Positions 41,385 to 51,605 of a DNA stretch of 64,000 bases are shown here, in pieces. How positions within the stretch are numbered: the first letter of the stretch is position 1; every line of letters starts with the position of its first letter. This DNA comes from Dendrolimus kikuchii (taxonomy: Eukaryota; Arthropoda; Insecta; Lepidoptera; Lasiocampidae). A program made the position numbers and the translations under genes. Below the pieces are notes generated by a model, which was given only the letters and a program-made list of their open reading frames with translations, searched no databases and was not told where the DNA came from. The DNA is taken from contig CM034412.1 in the NCBI GenBank assembly GCA_019925095.2, forward strand, positions 13,740,001 through 13,804,000, in the 5' to 3' direction.

Positions 41385-42235
41385 ATGCCTTCCTACGCAA
41401 AGCCAACTCCGCGTGCTTTGGCAGACGGTAGCCCAACGGCCTCATTCACTGTCTTCATCCTCTCAGATCCTATGTGGGGCGACTTGTGACTCGCCCCATG
41501 GAAGGAGAGATGGACACATGCGGAATTACTAATAGCGGGCGATAACTCTTCCCCAGGGGAGCTCACGGTGGCCGGAGGTGGAAAAGAAACGCTCTCCGGC
41601 GCTGACACGTCTTCCTTTGGTGAGCAGGGAGTAAGCTCGTACAGTTACGCTCCGCTCCGCCTTCTATTTGTCGATCATTCCACGCTTGCAAAAGGTGGAG
41701 ATGACGACCTATCGGTTTGGCTTCCAACCATGGCCCAAAGCACGGCCGGGAGCAATAGGTCTCGTTTAGTATCGGCGACGGGTTCCCAACGTTGCTCTGC
41801 CTAAGAGGGGCACACCTGGAGGGTGTTCAGTGCCATGTCTTCGCCGCCTGTCTGGCAGTGGTAGCATCTTGACGATTATTTATGGCCTAATCCACACAGG
41901 TACTTTCCGAAGTACCCATGCCCTAAGAGGACTTGTATCAGCTAGAACAGTGTTCCTCAAACTTTTTGTGTTCAAGGTACACCACAAATAAAAATCATTT
42001 TCAAAGTAATATTAATCAACATTTATTTATTAATCATCGAAACATTATTTATTATTAATCAACAAACCTATAGTTCAAATTGCAGCATAACCTTATTTTT
42101 CCGAGGCACACCAATTAATGACTACGGTACTCCAGTGTGCCGCGCTACATACTTTGCGGAACACTGAGCTAGAATGTCAGCGTGCCATGTTATCTGTCAA
42201 ACGTTTACACCTTACCAAAACGTTCACACCTTACC
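41385..42235 (-). pseudogene. R1-like LINE C-terminal region, split by a hAT MITE
   Basis: The minus strand reads QVLLGHGYFGKYLCGLGHK, stop, SSRCYHCQTGGEDMALNTLQ, VCPS, stop, then AEQRWEPVADTK and LLLPAVLWAMVGSQ. R1/jockey-clade ORFs end with ..LSGHG.F..YL......C.HC....DTA.HTL..C..W...R (family recall), so the zinc-knuckle region is identifiable: C-Y-H-C is kept and the last Cys is kept, but the expected His is Asn here (ALNTL). In-frame stops make it dead. Sequence to 41385 is probably its 3' region. The hAT MITE at 41948 separates QVLL.. from the upstream codons. Confidence 0.65.
41948..42166. mobile_element. hAT MITE, 219 bp
   Basis: Perfect 8-bp TSD agctagaa (41940-41947 and 42167-42174). 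Termini cagtgttcctcaaacttttt and the complement of actttgcggaacactg are inverted repeats of hAT type. The middle is AT-rich with no coding capacity. Confidence 0.92.
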
Positions 42236-42894
42236 AACGCTAAGGTGTTGCCATGAATAGTTTGTTGGAACATATAGGTTCTGATTTTGATTCCTGATAG
42301 GGTAAATCTATGGTTACCTTATTAATCGATGGGCCGTGTTTCAAGCTGTTTGTTGAGGCTCATAGCCCGCCATTATTATGTCTGTTAGAAGTTCTGAATA
42401 TCATATTCGATGATTGGACGTCATTATAATTGCGTCGTAATACAACCTTTAGGAATTTAATAAGGAGATTCTACTGGATCGTAATAATTGATCAAATATA
42501 ATTTTCGAAGAAATTCATAATGACATATTATATAACAGTCTGCTTTATTACTACAGATAATGTTTGCGCGCAGTTTTATTCGTGAAGCCGATATTAAGCT
42601 GGTATTTCACTTATCAATCACATTGAACCAATTTGATGGAAAGGCATAGAACTGAAAGGACACGACGGTATTTAACGACATTGAATGATTCAAGTTTATG
42701 TTTATTTGGGTCACTTTGGTTGATAAATCCAAATTGAAAGACATAAGAGACTCGTCTAATATTAAATTATTTTTCAAAAACTTTAATTGGCCATATTCAT
42801 AACTTAAAAGTGCAAAATAACAAAAAAATGTAAAAAGGAGCTGACCTTAGAATTACTTAAAAAGTACAATTCTGGAGTATAACTTTTCGATTAT
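42236..42894. other. Unassigned
   Basis: No gene or shared repeat recognised. Confidence 0.45.
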
Positions 42895-43230
42895 AAAAGA
42901 AGAATTTAAAAAAAAATCGGTCTACAACTGACGGAGAAATTGCATAACATGCATACAAAAAAATTAAGCGCCTGTAGAAAATGTAATACCTACATGTAAT
43001 TTAGGTGCACGGCGTTCTTTAATAATGGTATACGCTCGATTTCCCTGTAATCCACTCATGAGATCCTGACATGGTGACAATAAGACCAATAAATACCCTT
43101 TCGAATTGAAATAAAATTTTGAAAGTCGGTTCACAATTGACGGAGAAATCGAGTAACGAACATCCAAAAAAAAAAAAAATAGAGACGAATTGAGTACCTC
43201 CTTCTTTTTGAAGTCGTTTTAAAATATAAT
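42895..43230 (+). repeat. Repeat P copies, two in a row, decayed
   Basis: cggtctacaactgacggaga near 42918 and cggttcacaattgacggaga near 43127, each followed by aatt/atcg text, with tgaagtcg at 43210. It is the reverse complement of the P words at 53690. Confidence 0.55.
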
Positions 43231-43257
43231 ATAATATATTTTATTATAAGTTTTTAT

Positions 43258-43379
43258 TTAACTTGCAATGGATGTACCCTATGTACGTATGTAAGTTCGG
43301 GTGGAATCTTGCAAGATAAATTTGACCAACTTCCCGGTTTCAGATTGAGCTGAAAATTTGCACGCATATATATAATACG
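43258..43379 (-). mobile_element. C element fragment
   Basis: aacttgcaatggatgtaccc, then gtaagttcgggtggaatctt and gattgagctgaaaatttgca as in 50385-50580. It is cut off by the RTE1/SINE-A chimera. Confidence 0.7.
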
Positions 43380-43656
43380 TGGTTCGGGCATGTGGAAAGA
43401 ATGCATGATGAAAGAATGACTAAACAGATATACAATGCAAAAGTAGATAGATGCAGAAGTCGTGGAAGGCCACGACACACCTTCCATGATCAAATTGATC
43501 GTGTACTAGCAGAAGGTGATGTCAGGAGCCTTAAGAACAGACGAGCTTGCATGACAAGAGTTATGAATGTCAAAGAGGCAAGTGAGGTTTGTAAGAATAA
43601 GCCTAAATGGCACTCTGTTGTTCGTGCCTACCCCGCAAGGGAATTGGCGTGAAGTT
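43380..43656 (+). mobile_element. RTE1 part of a chimeric insertion, tail missing
   Basis: Codes from WFGHVERMHDERMTKQIY to YPARELA and stop without a break, then stops at ..gcgtgaagtt with no (atgt)n tail. The next bases are SINE-A. No target duplication of its own was found. Confidence 0.85.
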
Positions 43657-43804
43657 CCGGCATTAGTGATCAGGTTCCAGTCTCCCTTAAGAGATCAGCA
43701 GCACATTTGTAGCAGCTTTGGTGTTGCAAATGTCCATAGGCGAGGTAAGAGCTTTCCATCAAGTGGGCCGTTTGCCTATCTGCTGATCTCCTGCAATAAT
43801 AAAA
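43655..43804 (+). mobile_element. SINE-A part of the chimera
   Basis: Begins at ttccggcattagtgatcagg (internal SINE-A position), fused to RTE1 with a tt overlap, and continues to the aataataaaa tail. Confidence 0.85.
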
Positions 43805-44109
43805 TATCACTAAATAATAATATGATTGACATAGGTAAAAACGTGGTTTGCTGTACATTTTGAATAAGAAATTTTCCTAACAAAAGCCCTAACTTAATAG
43901 CGAAGTAACTTAAGCGTTTTATTGTAAAGTTACTTGGATGGAACTTAAATCAAAATTATTCTTTATCACCAACATAAAAAGTTAATAAAAGAAAGTAGAC
44001 CTACGTTGCCTCCATTAGGCAAAACTTTTCTTTCTAAAAGTTAAAGAATCTTTTACACTGACGATAAAGTTGCTGTAAAATATTAAACGTTTGAAAAAGG
44101 AATCTAGGA
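43805..44109. other. Unassigned
   Basis: AT-rich; nothing recognised. Confidence 0.45.
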
Positions 44110-44315
44110 TGTTTTAACGTGCGTGTACACGATACCGCTGCCGCGCTGCCAAACTGTGTAGCCGAAGTTTGAGGCGGTCCAACATGCGGGCGTCAGCAGC
44201 ATGGCGGCGATATGGGAGAGCAAATAACATTCGCATATACACAAAATACCCAGATAGCAGCGCGGCAGCGGTGCGGTGCAGATTTTTCGGCGATGACATT
44301 CACACGAACGTTTAA
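44110..44315. mobile_element. GC-rich element with inverted repeats (candidate MITE)
   Basis: accgctgccgcgctgc (44134-44149) is the exact complement of gcagcgcggcagcggt (44257-44272). Outside these, cgtgcgtgtacacgat and the complement of ..cattcacacgaacg are partly alike. The composition contrasts with its AT-rich neighbours. The 61- and 108-codon minus-strand frames lie inside it and have no known domain. Confidence 0.5.
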
Positions 44316-44487
44316 GGTTCCGTAGATAAATTGGCAAAATTTGAACCCTATAAAGATTAATTAATATTATTTCACAGGGTGGGTTTCGAGGAGCGAAACG
44401 GTGGTGGTGGAGCATACTCCACCATCTCATAGAAATATCTTCCGCCGAGGCTGTTGGTTATGCCTCGCAGGCCCAAATTTATTTGTA
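44316..44487. other. Unassigned
   Basis: A short inverted motif (ggtggtggagcatactccacc) near 44402-44424; otherwise nothing recognised. Confidence 0.4.
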
Positions 44488-44770
44488 ATAATAACAGCCC
44501 ATAAATGTCCCACTGCTGGGCTTGGGCCTCCCATTATAGGGGGGACCAGACAGTATACCCACCACGCTTTTACAAGGCCGCTTGGCAGGTTTGACACAAC
44601 GGCTATTTCGATGTGCAGATTGCATCACGATGTTTTCCTTCACCGTTGTTAGCACGTGGTAATTGTAACAATATGCACATTAGGACAGAAAACTGCCTAA
44701 GTGGTGCATGCGTGAAGAACCCACGCCCTATGAGTTAGGGACGCATGCGCAAGCCATTACGCTACCACGA
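44488..44770 (-). mobile_element. SINE2, best full-length copy
   Basis: Minus strand: tRNA-like head tggtagcgtaatggcttgcg and following text with a decayed B-box (gcgtgggttcttcacgc in place of gggttcgaatcc). It continues gcagttttctgtcctaatgt, gttacaattaccacgtgcta, ctgcacatcgaaatag, gtggtgggtatactgtctgg, and ends gcagtgggacatttatgggc and a ttatta tail. About 283 bp. The tRNA-like head makes it RNA polymerase III-type. Confidence 0.85.
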
Positions 44771-45080
44771 CTATATTGTCAAATCCATTTATTATTATTA
44801 AATAAATTGTATTTTAATATATTCTTTGTAAGCGTCGGGAATCGTTTGCGACATCTATTATTGCACAGCACCATCTATTGGCTTATAAGTGTACCGCTAC
44901 TGTTCGGTCCTTGCCTAGTATGAAGTAGGTAGACCATCGCTCCATTAATTTTGCTGTCTACCCTCTTTCTGTTTTAGGCGACGGCCAATGCAGAGCAAGG
45001 TACGGGCAGCCATTTTGGACACTTGAGTCAACGCTTTGACGAGAACGACACCGCGCCGTGCGCTTAATACCTTTTCTAAA
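44771..45080. other. Unassigned
   Basis: Contains attgcacagcaccatctatt and cctagtatgaagtaggtaga; no family identified. Confidence 0.4.
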
Positions 45081-45092
45081 ACTAATCAATTT

Positions 45093-45656
45093 AATATTTT
45101 CTTAAGTTTTCGCGACTTGTATACATAATAAAACTACGTTTTAACGGTTTTAAGCGCGGTAATTTTATTGGCAAGTACCACCTGTTTGGGATCCAATTAT
45201 CAAAACTATTAAGACCCAAACCCAGCAAAAACCAGCTGCCAGACCTCAAGACACTGTGAGCTCTTTCTGCGTACAACGGAACACAAACCAACTTGACTGA
45301 TAATTACTTTTATTTTTCCTTCCACCCATTTTAATATTATATAAAATTATTAGAGCTAGGCATGTTTGCTGAAGAGTTTCTTGCGCCGCTTCTTCTCTTC
45401 AAGCCATAACATGTTGCGAAGCGGTAGTAAATGAGATTAGGCTCCCATAGAGTAAATAACAACCATAAACAATATTAATATTAAATAATTAAAATTAATA
45501 AATTGGCGGTAGGCTAAATAAAACTTTAACAATACTCGTTGACACTTGACATCTTTGTCTTCCGTGATCATGGCCACTGAAAAGTGACCGAAACGTCGAA
45601 AAAACCAAAATCAAATATAATTACCGCGCTTAAAACCGTTAAAACGTAGTTTTATT
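45093..45656. mobile_element. Q element, long form (564 bp)
   Basis: Flanked by perfect 12-bp repeats actaatcaattt (45081-45092 and 45657-45668). It starts aatattttcttaagttttcg and has an inner inverted repeat: aaaactacgttttaacggtt with ttaagcgcggtaatt near 45130-45167, against aattaccgcgcttaaaaccg with ttaaaacgtagttttatt at 45619-45656. Between the arms lie a repeat L fragment (about 45370-45440, minus) and one arm of the M foldback (45541-45600). The short form at 12413 has the same ends without the middle. Confidence 0.75.
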
Positions 45657-45668
45657 ACTAATCAATTT

Positions 45669-46099
45669 GTTGTGATTACTGTCCGTGCCAAGAACATTTA
45701 CTATCCATAAAACTTTGTACGAAGGACGAAGTGTTAGCTCTAAAGGCGTGTGAATTCAGTGCTGTGTGCTGTTCCTGCGTGCAACCTGAACCAAGCCAGG
45801 AGAGGGCGGATCTCAAGGTTGGTGGAGCTTCTACTTTTCTAGTGCAAGGATCTAGGTCATATCTCTCCAGCAGAACCAGCATATTACCCGTGGGTTATAG
45901 CGCCCCACAACTACATTATAAGTTTTGTACAATATTCAAAGTCACATTTTTAAAAAGCGACCACCGTATGCGCACTTGGGTTATGGACGGCCCCGTAATA
46001 CCTTAAGAAACAAACTCGTTAATATGAAACATTGATATGATCAGTATTCTAATATGCTGCGCTTGACCGCCTTTGAAGGAACTTTTTACCAAGCTAGAT
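45669..46099. other. Unassigned
   Basis: A 91-codon frame at 45731-46006 has no recognisable domain. Nothing else seen. Confidence 0.4.
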
Positions 46100-46620
46100 G
46101 GAAAACATGGCTTGCGTGGGGCCATGGGACGGCCAACACGTAGAGGCCCCGTGACAAGTTTAATGTAAATGTGGCGTGACACTGACCGGCGATTATCCCT
46201 GTCTACAACATATAGTGATGCACCCAAGGACAAGCCCCGGCCAGTGTAGGACTATTGTGGGTAATGAAGACACAAAAGTACCGGGCTATTGGGGTGAACT
46301 GCTAGTGGTACAAGGGGTCTGGGAATATGGGGACTATGGCGTCTGCCCGTCGCAATGTTCGGGGAACATGGAAAAATGGGCAGACGGTGACTCGCCACTC
46401 CCTGCATGGGCCCCTAAAAATGCCATAGAAGGCAGAGGCAACATGGGTGTGAGTGGCTAAGGGGTGTAGAGAGGTGGGCTGCAGGTTCACCGTAGCTACT
46501 TCTGACGTGATGCCATTTATCACTTCCACCCCTGGAGCTTGAGTCTTAGCTCTAGCGATCTCCACTCCGTGCCGGCTGGTTAAGGCAAGCACGGAGGTGG
46601 GGGCCTTGTACATTTTTATT
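46100..46620 (+). repeat. Repeat H copy
   Basis: Matches the reverse complement of 54528-54945: gcgtggggccatgggacggc, aggacaagccccggccagtg, tggggactatggcgtctgcc and gtgagtggctaaggggtgta. It ends in a tttttattattattaac tail, which suggests a retroposon. GC-rich. Open frames of 94-103 codons exist but are not conserved between copies. Confidence 0.75.
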
Positions 46621-46643
46621 ATTATTAACTATTATTACAAACT

Positions 46644-46800
46644 AGTGCGTCCGGCAGATGTTATGTTGCTCTGAAAAAATAAAAAATTAAAACTCGATTG
46701 GAACTCACTTACTGGATCCAATTGTGATCTAAACCACCCTTAGAGCCACTCAAACACACATACAAAATTTCCTTAAAAATCGGTCAAACGGTTGAACGGC
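46644..46800 (-). mobile_element. Helitron-B copy, degenerate 3' end
   Basis: actagtgcgtccggcagatg, then gctctgaaaaaataaaaaat and cttactggatccaattgtga, and finally aaaaatcggtcaaac. The terminal stem is weakened by changes. Confidence 0.6.
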
Positions 46801-47001
46801 TGACCGTTCAACATGTCGACCACGGTCGTTATGGTCGTGGCGAAAATGTCACTAATGACGTCATCATTTTCGCTCACAACGACCCATGTGATGAGACCCA
46901 AGAGGTGGGTCGAATATACGTTGTTGACATTGAAAAAGGCGCGATTTTCAAAATAACCAATGACATATGTCACAAACGACGCAATACGTCGTTTGTGACA
47001 T
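46791..47001. repeat. Cluster of perfect hairpins
   Basis: gttgaacgg (46791-46799) pairs with ccgttcaac (46804-46812). atgtcacaaacgacg (46967-46981) pairs exactly with 46987-47001 around caata. In between, accacggtcgttatggtcgtgg and cattagtgac-like inverted words recur. The first hairpin begins at the inner edge of the Helitron-B homology. Confidence 0.75.
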
Positions 47002-47192
47002 CAACGCCCCATAATCCGTTCCACTAGAGTTTATGATTGTAACGTCCGCAAGCAAGTGGAACGGGAAAAATCGCGGTCGTGAACGTGATCGTTGTGAGCT
47101 TCTTGTGGAACAGCCTATGTAATGCTAAGGCTTAACTCTACAAAGCAAATTAATGTGTTTACACAAAGCTTTGTATAGCGGCATTAATTTAC

Positions 47193-47561
47193 ACTAGTGG
47201 TCGCCCAGTGGTCGAAATTCGATCATAATTAATTTAAATTATAAGCTTGAACATTATTAAGGTTCTGTTGTCAAAGACTATGCTTCTATAACCACAGATG
47301 TCGCCAAAGCTACACTGTTAATTTGTCTTTAACAATAAACAAAAGAGTTTATATGCGTGTGTGTCAAATACATGGTAATGGTTGTAATGTTTTTTTTATT
47401 GATTTAATATATTATTATGCATAATTTATAGAAAATATTATTAGCATTCTGCACTCCTTCTCTATATAAACTATAAGTGTGTGAAATTTCATACTCCTCC
47501 GTCCGCGCCATTTTTGTAAAAAAGGGGTACAAAGTTTTTACTTCACGTATTAATATAATGA
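47193..47561 (-). mobile_element. Helitron-N copy 3, complete and uninterrupted (369 bp)
   Basis: On the minus strand TC (47561) follows host A, and the element ends ggtcgaa..ttcgacc-like stem, actgggcgaccactag, before host T. It is the reference for copies 1 and 2. It contains gcgcggacggaggagtatga and a gtgtgtcaaatacatgg stretch; no coding frame. Confidence 0.85.
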
Positions 47562-48239
47562 TATTCCTACTAAATTACATTTATAGAAATCCATGTGTAG
47601 AATAACATCTGTGACATATAAAGACAGACAGACATAGAGATTTTAATTTTTAAGAGCCCCAAAACTTGGCAAAATGTTCATTGGTACTTACGCCAAGACA
47701 ATAAAAAAATAAAAGCAATAACGGCATTGTTTCCAATATAAAAAAGGAACACGCCGTCGGAATACATTCCTACCCACAATTGCGAAAAAATAAATTATTC
47801 TAACGGGACGTTTAGTAATTAAGAGGGTAGAACGTGATTCGATTACTTGAACGAACAACGTAGCCTTCAATCTTTTCATTAATTGAAGCAATGCCAGTGG
47901 TACTTCGGAATTAGTGGTTTCATTTTGTGAATACCTACCTACCTATGATCTAAACATACGTTATGAAACTTCTTTCGGCCTATACGATCTTTTCTTCATA
48001 ACATTTAAATTCTTCCTACAAATCTGACGGCGCCTTCCCCTTTCGCCCGCACGTCGGTTGTTCATTGTCAGTTCATCAGTAAAATAAGTTAAATACGCTT
48101 TGTAAATATTCAATAACATAACATAATACCTATATATCGGTCCCGCAACACACCATAAATGTGTATAATTTATAAATAACCCGCTCCGCAAGTATAAAAT
48201 ATAATAAGTATAATATAAAAGACTATAAATACATTACGT
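47562..48239. other. Unassigned
   Basis: AT-rich; nothing recognised. Confidence 0.45.
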
Positions 48240-48488
48240 TATCTTATACTAATATATAAAGCTGAAGAGTTTATTTGTTTATTTGATTGAACGCACTAAT
48301 CTCAGGAACTACTGGTCTGATTTGAAAAATTCTTTCAGTATTAGATAACCCATTTATCGAGGAAGGCTATAGGCTATATATCATCACGCTAAGACCAATA
48401 GGAGCGGAGCACCAATGAAGAATGTTTCAAAATCGGGGGGTTTTAAAAACAAATTCCACGCGGACGACATGGCGGGCACAGCTAGTGT
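48240..48488 (+). mobile_element. Helitron, non-autonomous
   Basis: tatactaatatataaagctg, then gaagagtttatttgtttatt, gaacgcactaatctcaggaa, agatttcaagcc-free body, and an end ccacgcggacgacatggcgg, gcacagctag followed by T. The same element is at 63718-63962. Confidence 0.8.
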
Positions 48489-48564
48489 TACTATAAATAC
48501 ATAATGTTGTAAATAATGTATGTAATATCAACCACGTTTCGCAGCTTCAGTAAATATATATATA

Positions 48565-48769
48565 TATACTAATATTATAAAGAGGTAAAGTTTGTGAGTT
48601 TGTGACGTTGTAGGGGGTAATCTCTGGATCTACTAAAACGATTTTAAAAATTATTTTGCTGTTGGAAAGCTACGTTAACAGGGAGCGTCATAGGCTATAT
48701 AACATGACGCTATATACCACGGGAGCGGGTCACAGTGCGGGTGAAACCGCACCGAGCCACTAGCATATC
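48565..48769 (+). mobile_element. Helitron, second type
   Basis: tactaatattataaagaggt, then gttgtagggggtaatctctg and ataggctatataacatgacg. The 3' end tgcgggtgaaaccgca is a perfect 5-bp stem, followed by ccgagccactag. The start matches the complement of 63240-63335. Confidence 0.75.
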
Positions 48770-48771
48770 TT

Positions 48772-48971
48772 TATATATATAATTCTTCTGTACGTGTGTT
48801 GACAGTGAACTCCTCCTATACGGCTGGACCGATTTGGATGATTTTTTAGGGTGTGTTCAAGTGGATTCGAGAATGGTTTAGATTCACAATTGGATCCGGT
48901 AGGTGGCGCTGCAATCGGGTTCTAAATTTTATTTCTTCAGGGCAGAACAACGTCTGCCGGGACAGCTAGTA
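48772..48971 (+). mobile_element. Helitron-B copy
   Basis: Ends ggcagaacaacgtctgcc, gggacagctag, then T. The body has ctcctatacggctggaccga and ggatccggtaggtggcgctg. It abuts the previous Helitron almost directly. Confidence 0.8.
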
Positions 48972-49619
48972 TAAAACTATAAGTGAACTCAAGTGAAGTG
49001 TATTGAGGAGTAGCTGTTTCTCATGCCCATTAATCAGGTACGTGCGTGCTCAATCTCACATTCCCATCTAAATTACTCAACACTTCCTCTTCTACGAAAT
49101 TGACATAGTCCATTGTGATCATCAAATTCAGCGCAGTCGCTACAAGACCCGTCTACCTGTTTGCCAACTTCGTCATTTAGAAGAAAGAGAATTGTCTAAC
49201 AATACCCTAAATATCATGGAATTATGAATTAGATTGAATAAAATATTGCAATGTTTGGCTGTTTTGCGAATAGATCGAATTTGGGATACGTGCATTTATC
49301 TTCTGTATGTTTGAAATAAAGTCCAATAAGGTTTAACCTACACCGGAGTACGTGATCTCATAACAGTGTGTGATGCCCCTAAAACGGGCTTGTTTTATCT
49401 TTGCAGTGGATTAACTTGATAAAAGTAGGATTGTGTCCTAATTAGAAGCTATATACTACAAATGCTACGAATATTCGGCTTCTATTCGGTATTTGGCCGA
49501 ATATAATATACTTATAAATATATAATAATCTGAAAAATAATAACTTTTACTATTGTTACAACTTAGCCCCCGACAAAGACACATTCCAAGTACAGATCTG
49601 TAAAAACACATTATTACTT
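48972..49619. other. Unassigned; repeat shared with 3235-3310 at 49020-49075
   Basis: catgcccattaatcaggtac, then gtgcgtgctcaatctcac. The rest is not recognised. Confidence 0.4.
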
Positions 49620-50045
49620 GTCTGCATTTGAACTAATTGTAATCCTTTTTATGATCGTCTTCATTGGTTCACTTATTTATTGGCATACGTTTCTAATTAT
49701 TGTGGAGAACAGCCAATTGTCCTCTTGTACTTGCTCATTAGCATCATTAGCCAGGTGTTGCGGATTAAAATTATATGCTAATTCTAGGACATTGTGTCGA
49801 CTTTGCCGGGTGGGCATATTTGCATTTGTGAAGTATAAAATGACGGCCTGATGGAGAGAGGGGACAGTTGAGCTACAACTACGATACGGGCGTGACATGT
49901 GTACATTCGGAAATCTAATAGTGACGGACTTTGCGCGTTTTATTGAATTACGACCTTCTGCATTACGTTTGGATTTGTTGTGTTCGGTTATATTTGTACC
50001 TGTGTTATACATGTTTGTATAGTTCTAATAAAGTCTATAATAATT
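49620..50045 (+). mobile_element. LTR-like region (candidate solo LTR)
   Basis: TATA box (gtataaaatgac at 49842), then gacagttgagctacaactac and attacgaccttctgcattac, corresponding in order to diverged words at 5285-5365, and an aataaagtctataataa at 50024. The TATA-to-AATAAA spacing is about 180 bp. Edges were not determined. Confidence 0.4.
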
Positions 50046-50384
50046 CTAACGGCATTTTAACTATCTTATTTTTTACTAAGCAATCGTGATTCTCTATATT
50101 TTTCTTCTAAAATAAAAGCTATGAAGTAGAACTCCAAATATAGTGTAGCTATGCTTACTAGGACTTGAAACAAAACCCGACTCTGTCGCGTAGTGGAAAT
50201 ATTTTCAGAATGAAACTTTATACTGAGTTTTTTATCTATTTTCCAAATAGAAATCTAATATAACCCTTTCAGGGTTATATTTCTTATAGAGGGAATATGA
50301 GTTTTATCTAGATAGAAGATTATATTTGGCTAACACTAGAACATGTATACATTATTAAAATATCACTATCATCCAGCATTCATT
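50046..50384. other. Unassigned
   Basis: Nothing recognised. Confidence 0.4.
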
Positions 50385-50960
50385 TTAAAAGCTTTTATTT
50401 AACTTGCAATGGATGTACCTATGTATGTAAGTTCGGGTGGAATCTTGCAAGTTAAATTTGACCAACTTCCCGGTTTCCGATTGAGCTGAAATTTTGCACG
50501 CATATGTATATCGCATGACAATGCAATAATATGGTACCATGGAGCTGATCGGATGATGGAGTTGGAAGGTGACCATAGGAACTCCTAATAAATAAATAAA
50601 TAATCGGCAGACAAACACACATATTGTATATCCCCAAATTAAGCAAGTTACGCTTGTGTTATAGGTAATATACAACGGACTACTCTAGGGCCGATCCCAG
50701 ACACCCAGACCATAGTAAATAACGGAGAAAATACGTTTCCGAAATTTACTATACCAGGAATCGAACCCGGAGCCTCTGCGTTGCAGTGAGGTAGGCCGGT
50801 AAAGGCTTAGCCCGCTCAACCACAGAGGCCGTCAAACCTGCCTGTACTAAACAAGATAGACCCGTCGTGTTTTGGCTCGTTTTACTTGTCTTGGCTAGCA
50901 CTCTACTGTTACATGATATCCAGGATCTCAAAAGTTTGTATTTAAAAACCTTTTTAAAAA
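50385..50960 (-). mobile_element. C element split by tRNA-SINE1
   Basis: Same sequence as 25450-25779 reverse-complemented. At ccataggaactcct / gtactaaacaagatag, continuous in the other copy, this one carries 254 extra bases. Ends near aaaagcttttatttaac (50388) and aaaaaagctt (50955). Confidence 0.8.
50588..50841 (-). mobile_element. tRNA-SINE1, complete, with empty-site control at 25572-25585
   Basis: On the minus strand the head is gcctctgtggttgagcgggc (A-box region, complement at 50812-50822) and gggttcgattcc (B-box, complement at 50757-50768). A body (accatagtaaatttc counterpart, tgggtgtctgggatcggccc) and a ttatttatttatttatt tail follow. The head has a tRNA-like arrangement of A and B boxes, so the element is probably transcribed by RNA polymerase III. 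A cct triplet is repeated at the edges. Confidence 0.88.
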
Positions 50961-50964
50961 AGCT

Positions 50965-51095
50965 TATTTATTGCATATCTGGAAAATGGTCAGATGTTGC
51001 ACATGATGGTAAGTGGTTACTGTTTGCCTAAAGACGTTCGCAACGCGAAGGGCGAAGCCAACGCGTTGCCAGCATTTAGGATGGAATAGGAGATA
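50965..51095 (-). mobile_element. CR1-like LINE tail next to the 26-bp minisatellite
   Basis: Minus strand: attccatcctaaatgctggc, aacgcgttggcttcgccctt, cgcgttgcgaacgtctttag, gcaaacagtaaccacttacc and a tgcaataaataagc end. Same structure as 23035-23160. Confidence 0.75.
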
Positions 51096-51605
51096 CATAA
51101 CAGAGGGGATGGGATAGGGGAGTAAAACAGGGGGATGGGGTAGAGCAGTATAACAGGGGAATGGAATAAGGGAGTAAAGCAGGGGGGTGGGATAAGGGAG
51201 TAAAACAGGGGGATGGGATAAGGGAGTAAAATAGGGGGATGAGATTGGGAGTAAAACAGGGGGATGGAATAGGGCAATAACACAGGGGGATGGGATAAGG
51301 GAGTAAAATAAGAGGATGGGATAGGGGAGTAAAACGAGGGGATGGGATAAGAGAGTAAAACAGGGGGATGAGATAAGGGAGTCAAATAGGATGATGGGAT
51401 AGGGGAGTAAAACAGGGGGATGGAATAGGGCAATAAAACGGGGGGATGGAATAGGGCAGTAAAACAAGGGGATGGGATAGGAAAGTAAAACAAGGGGGAT
51501 GGGATAGGGCTATAAAACAGAGGAATGGGATAAGGGAGTAAAATAGAGGAATGGTATAGGGGAGTAAAACAGGGCGATGAGATAGGGAAAATGGGATGGG
51601 TGAAG
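51096..51605 (-). repeat. 26-bp minisatellite, about 19 copies
   Basis: The unit is gggggatgggataagggagt plus aaaaca, with a period of 26 measured at 51189 and 51215, and single-base variants between units. Long open frames on the minus strand (up to 202 codons, SPCFTPL/PIPLFYS-like) follow from a 26-bp repeat cycling through three frames and do not indicate a gene. Confidence 0.92.

Noticed and set aside
50755..50832. tRNA-like sequence with A and B boxes
   Set aside because: It is the head of tRNA-SINE1; no complete cloverleaf with an acceptor stem was found, and it is followed by a SINE body and tail.
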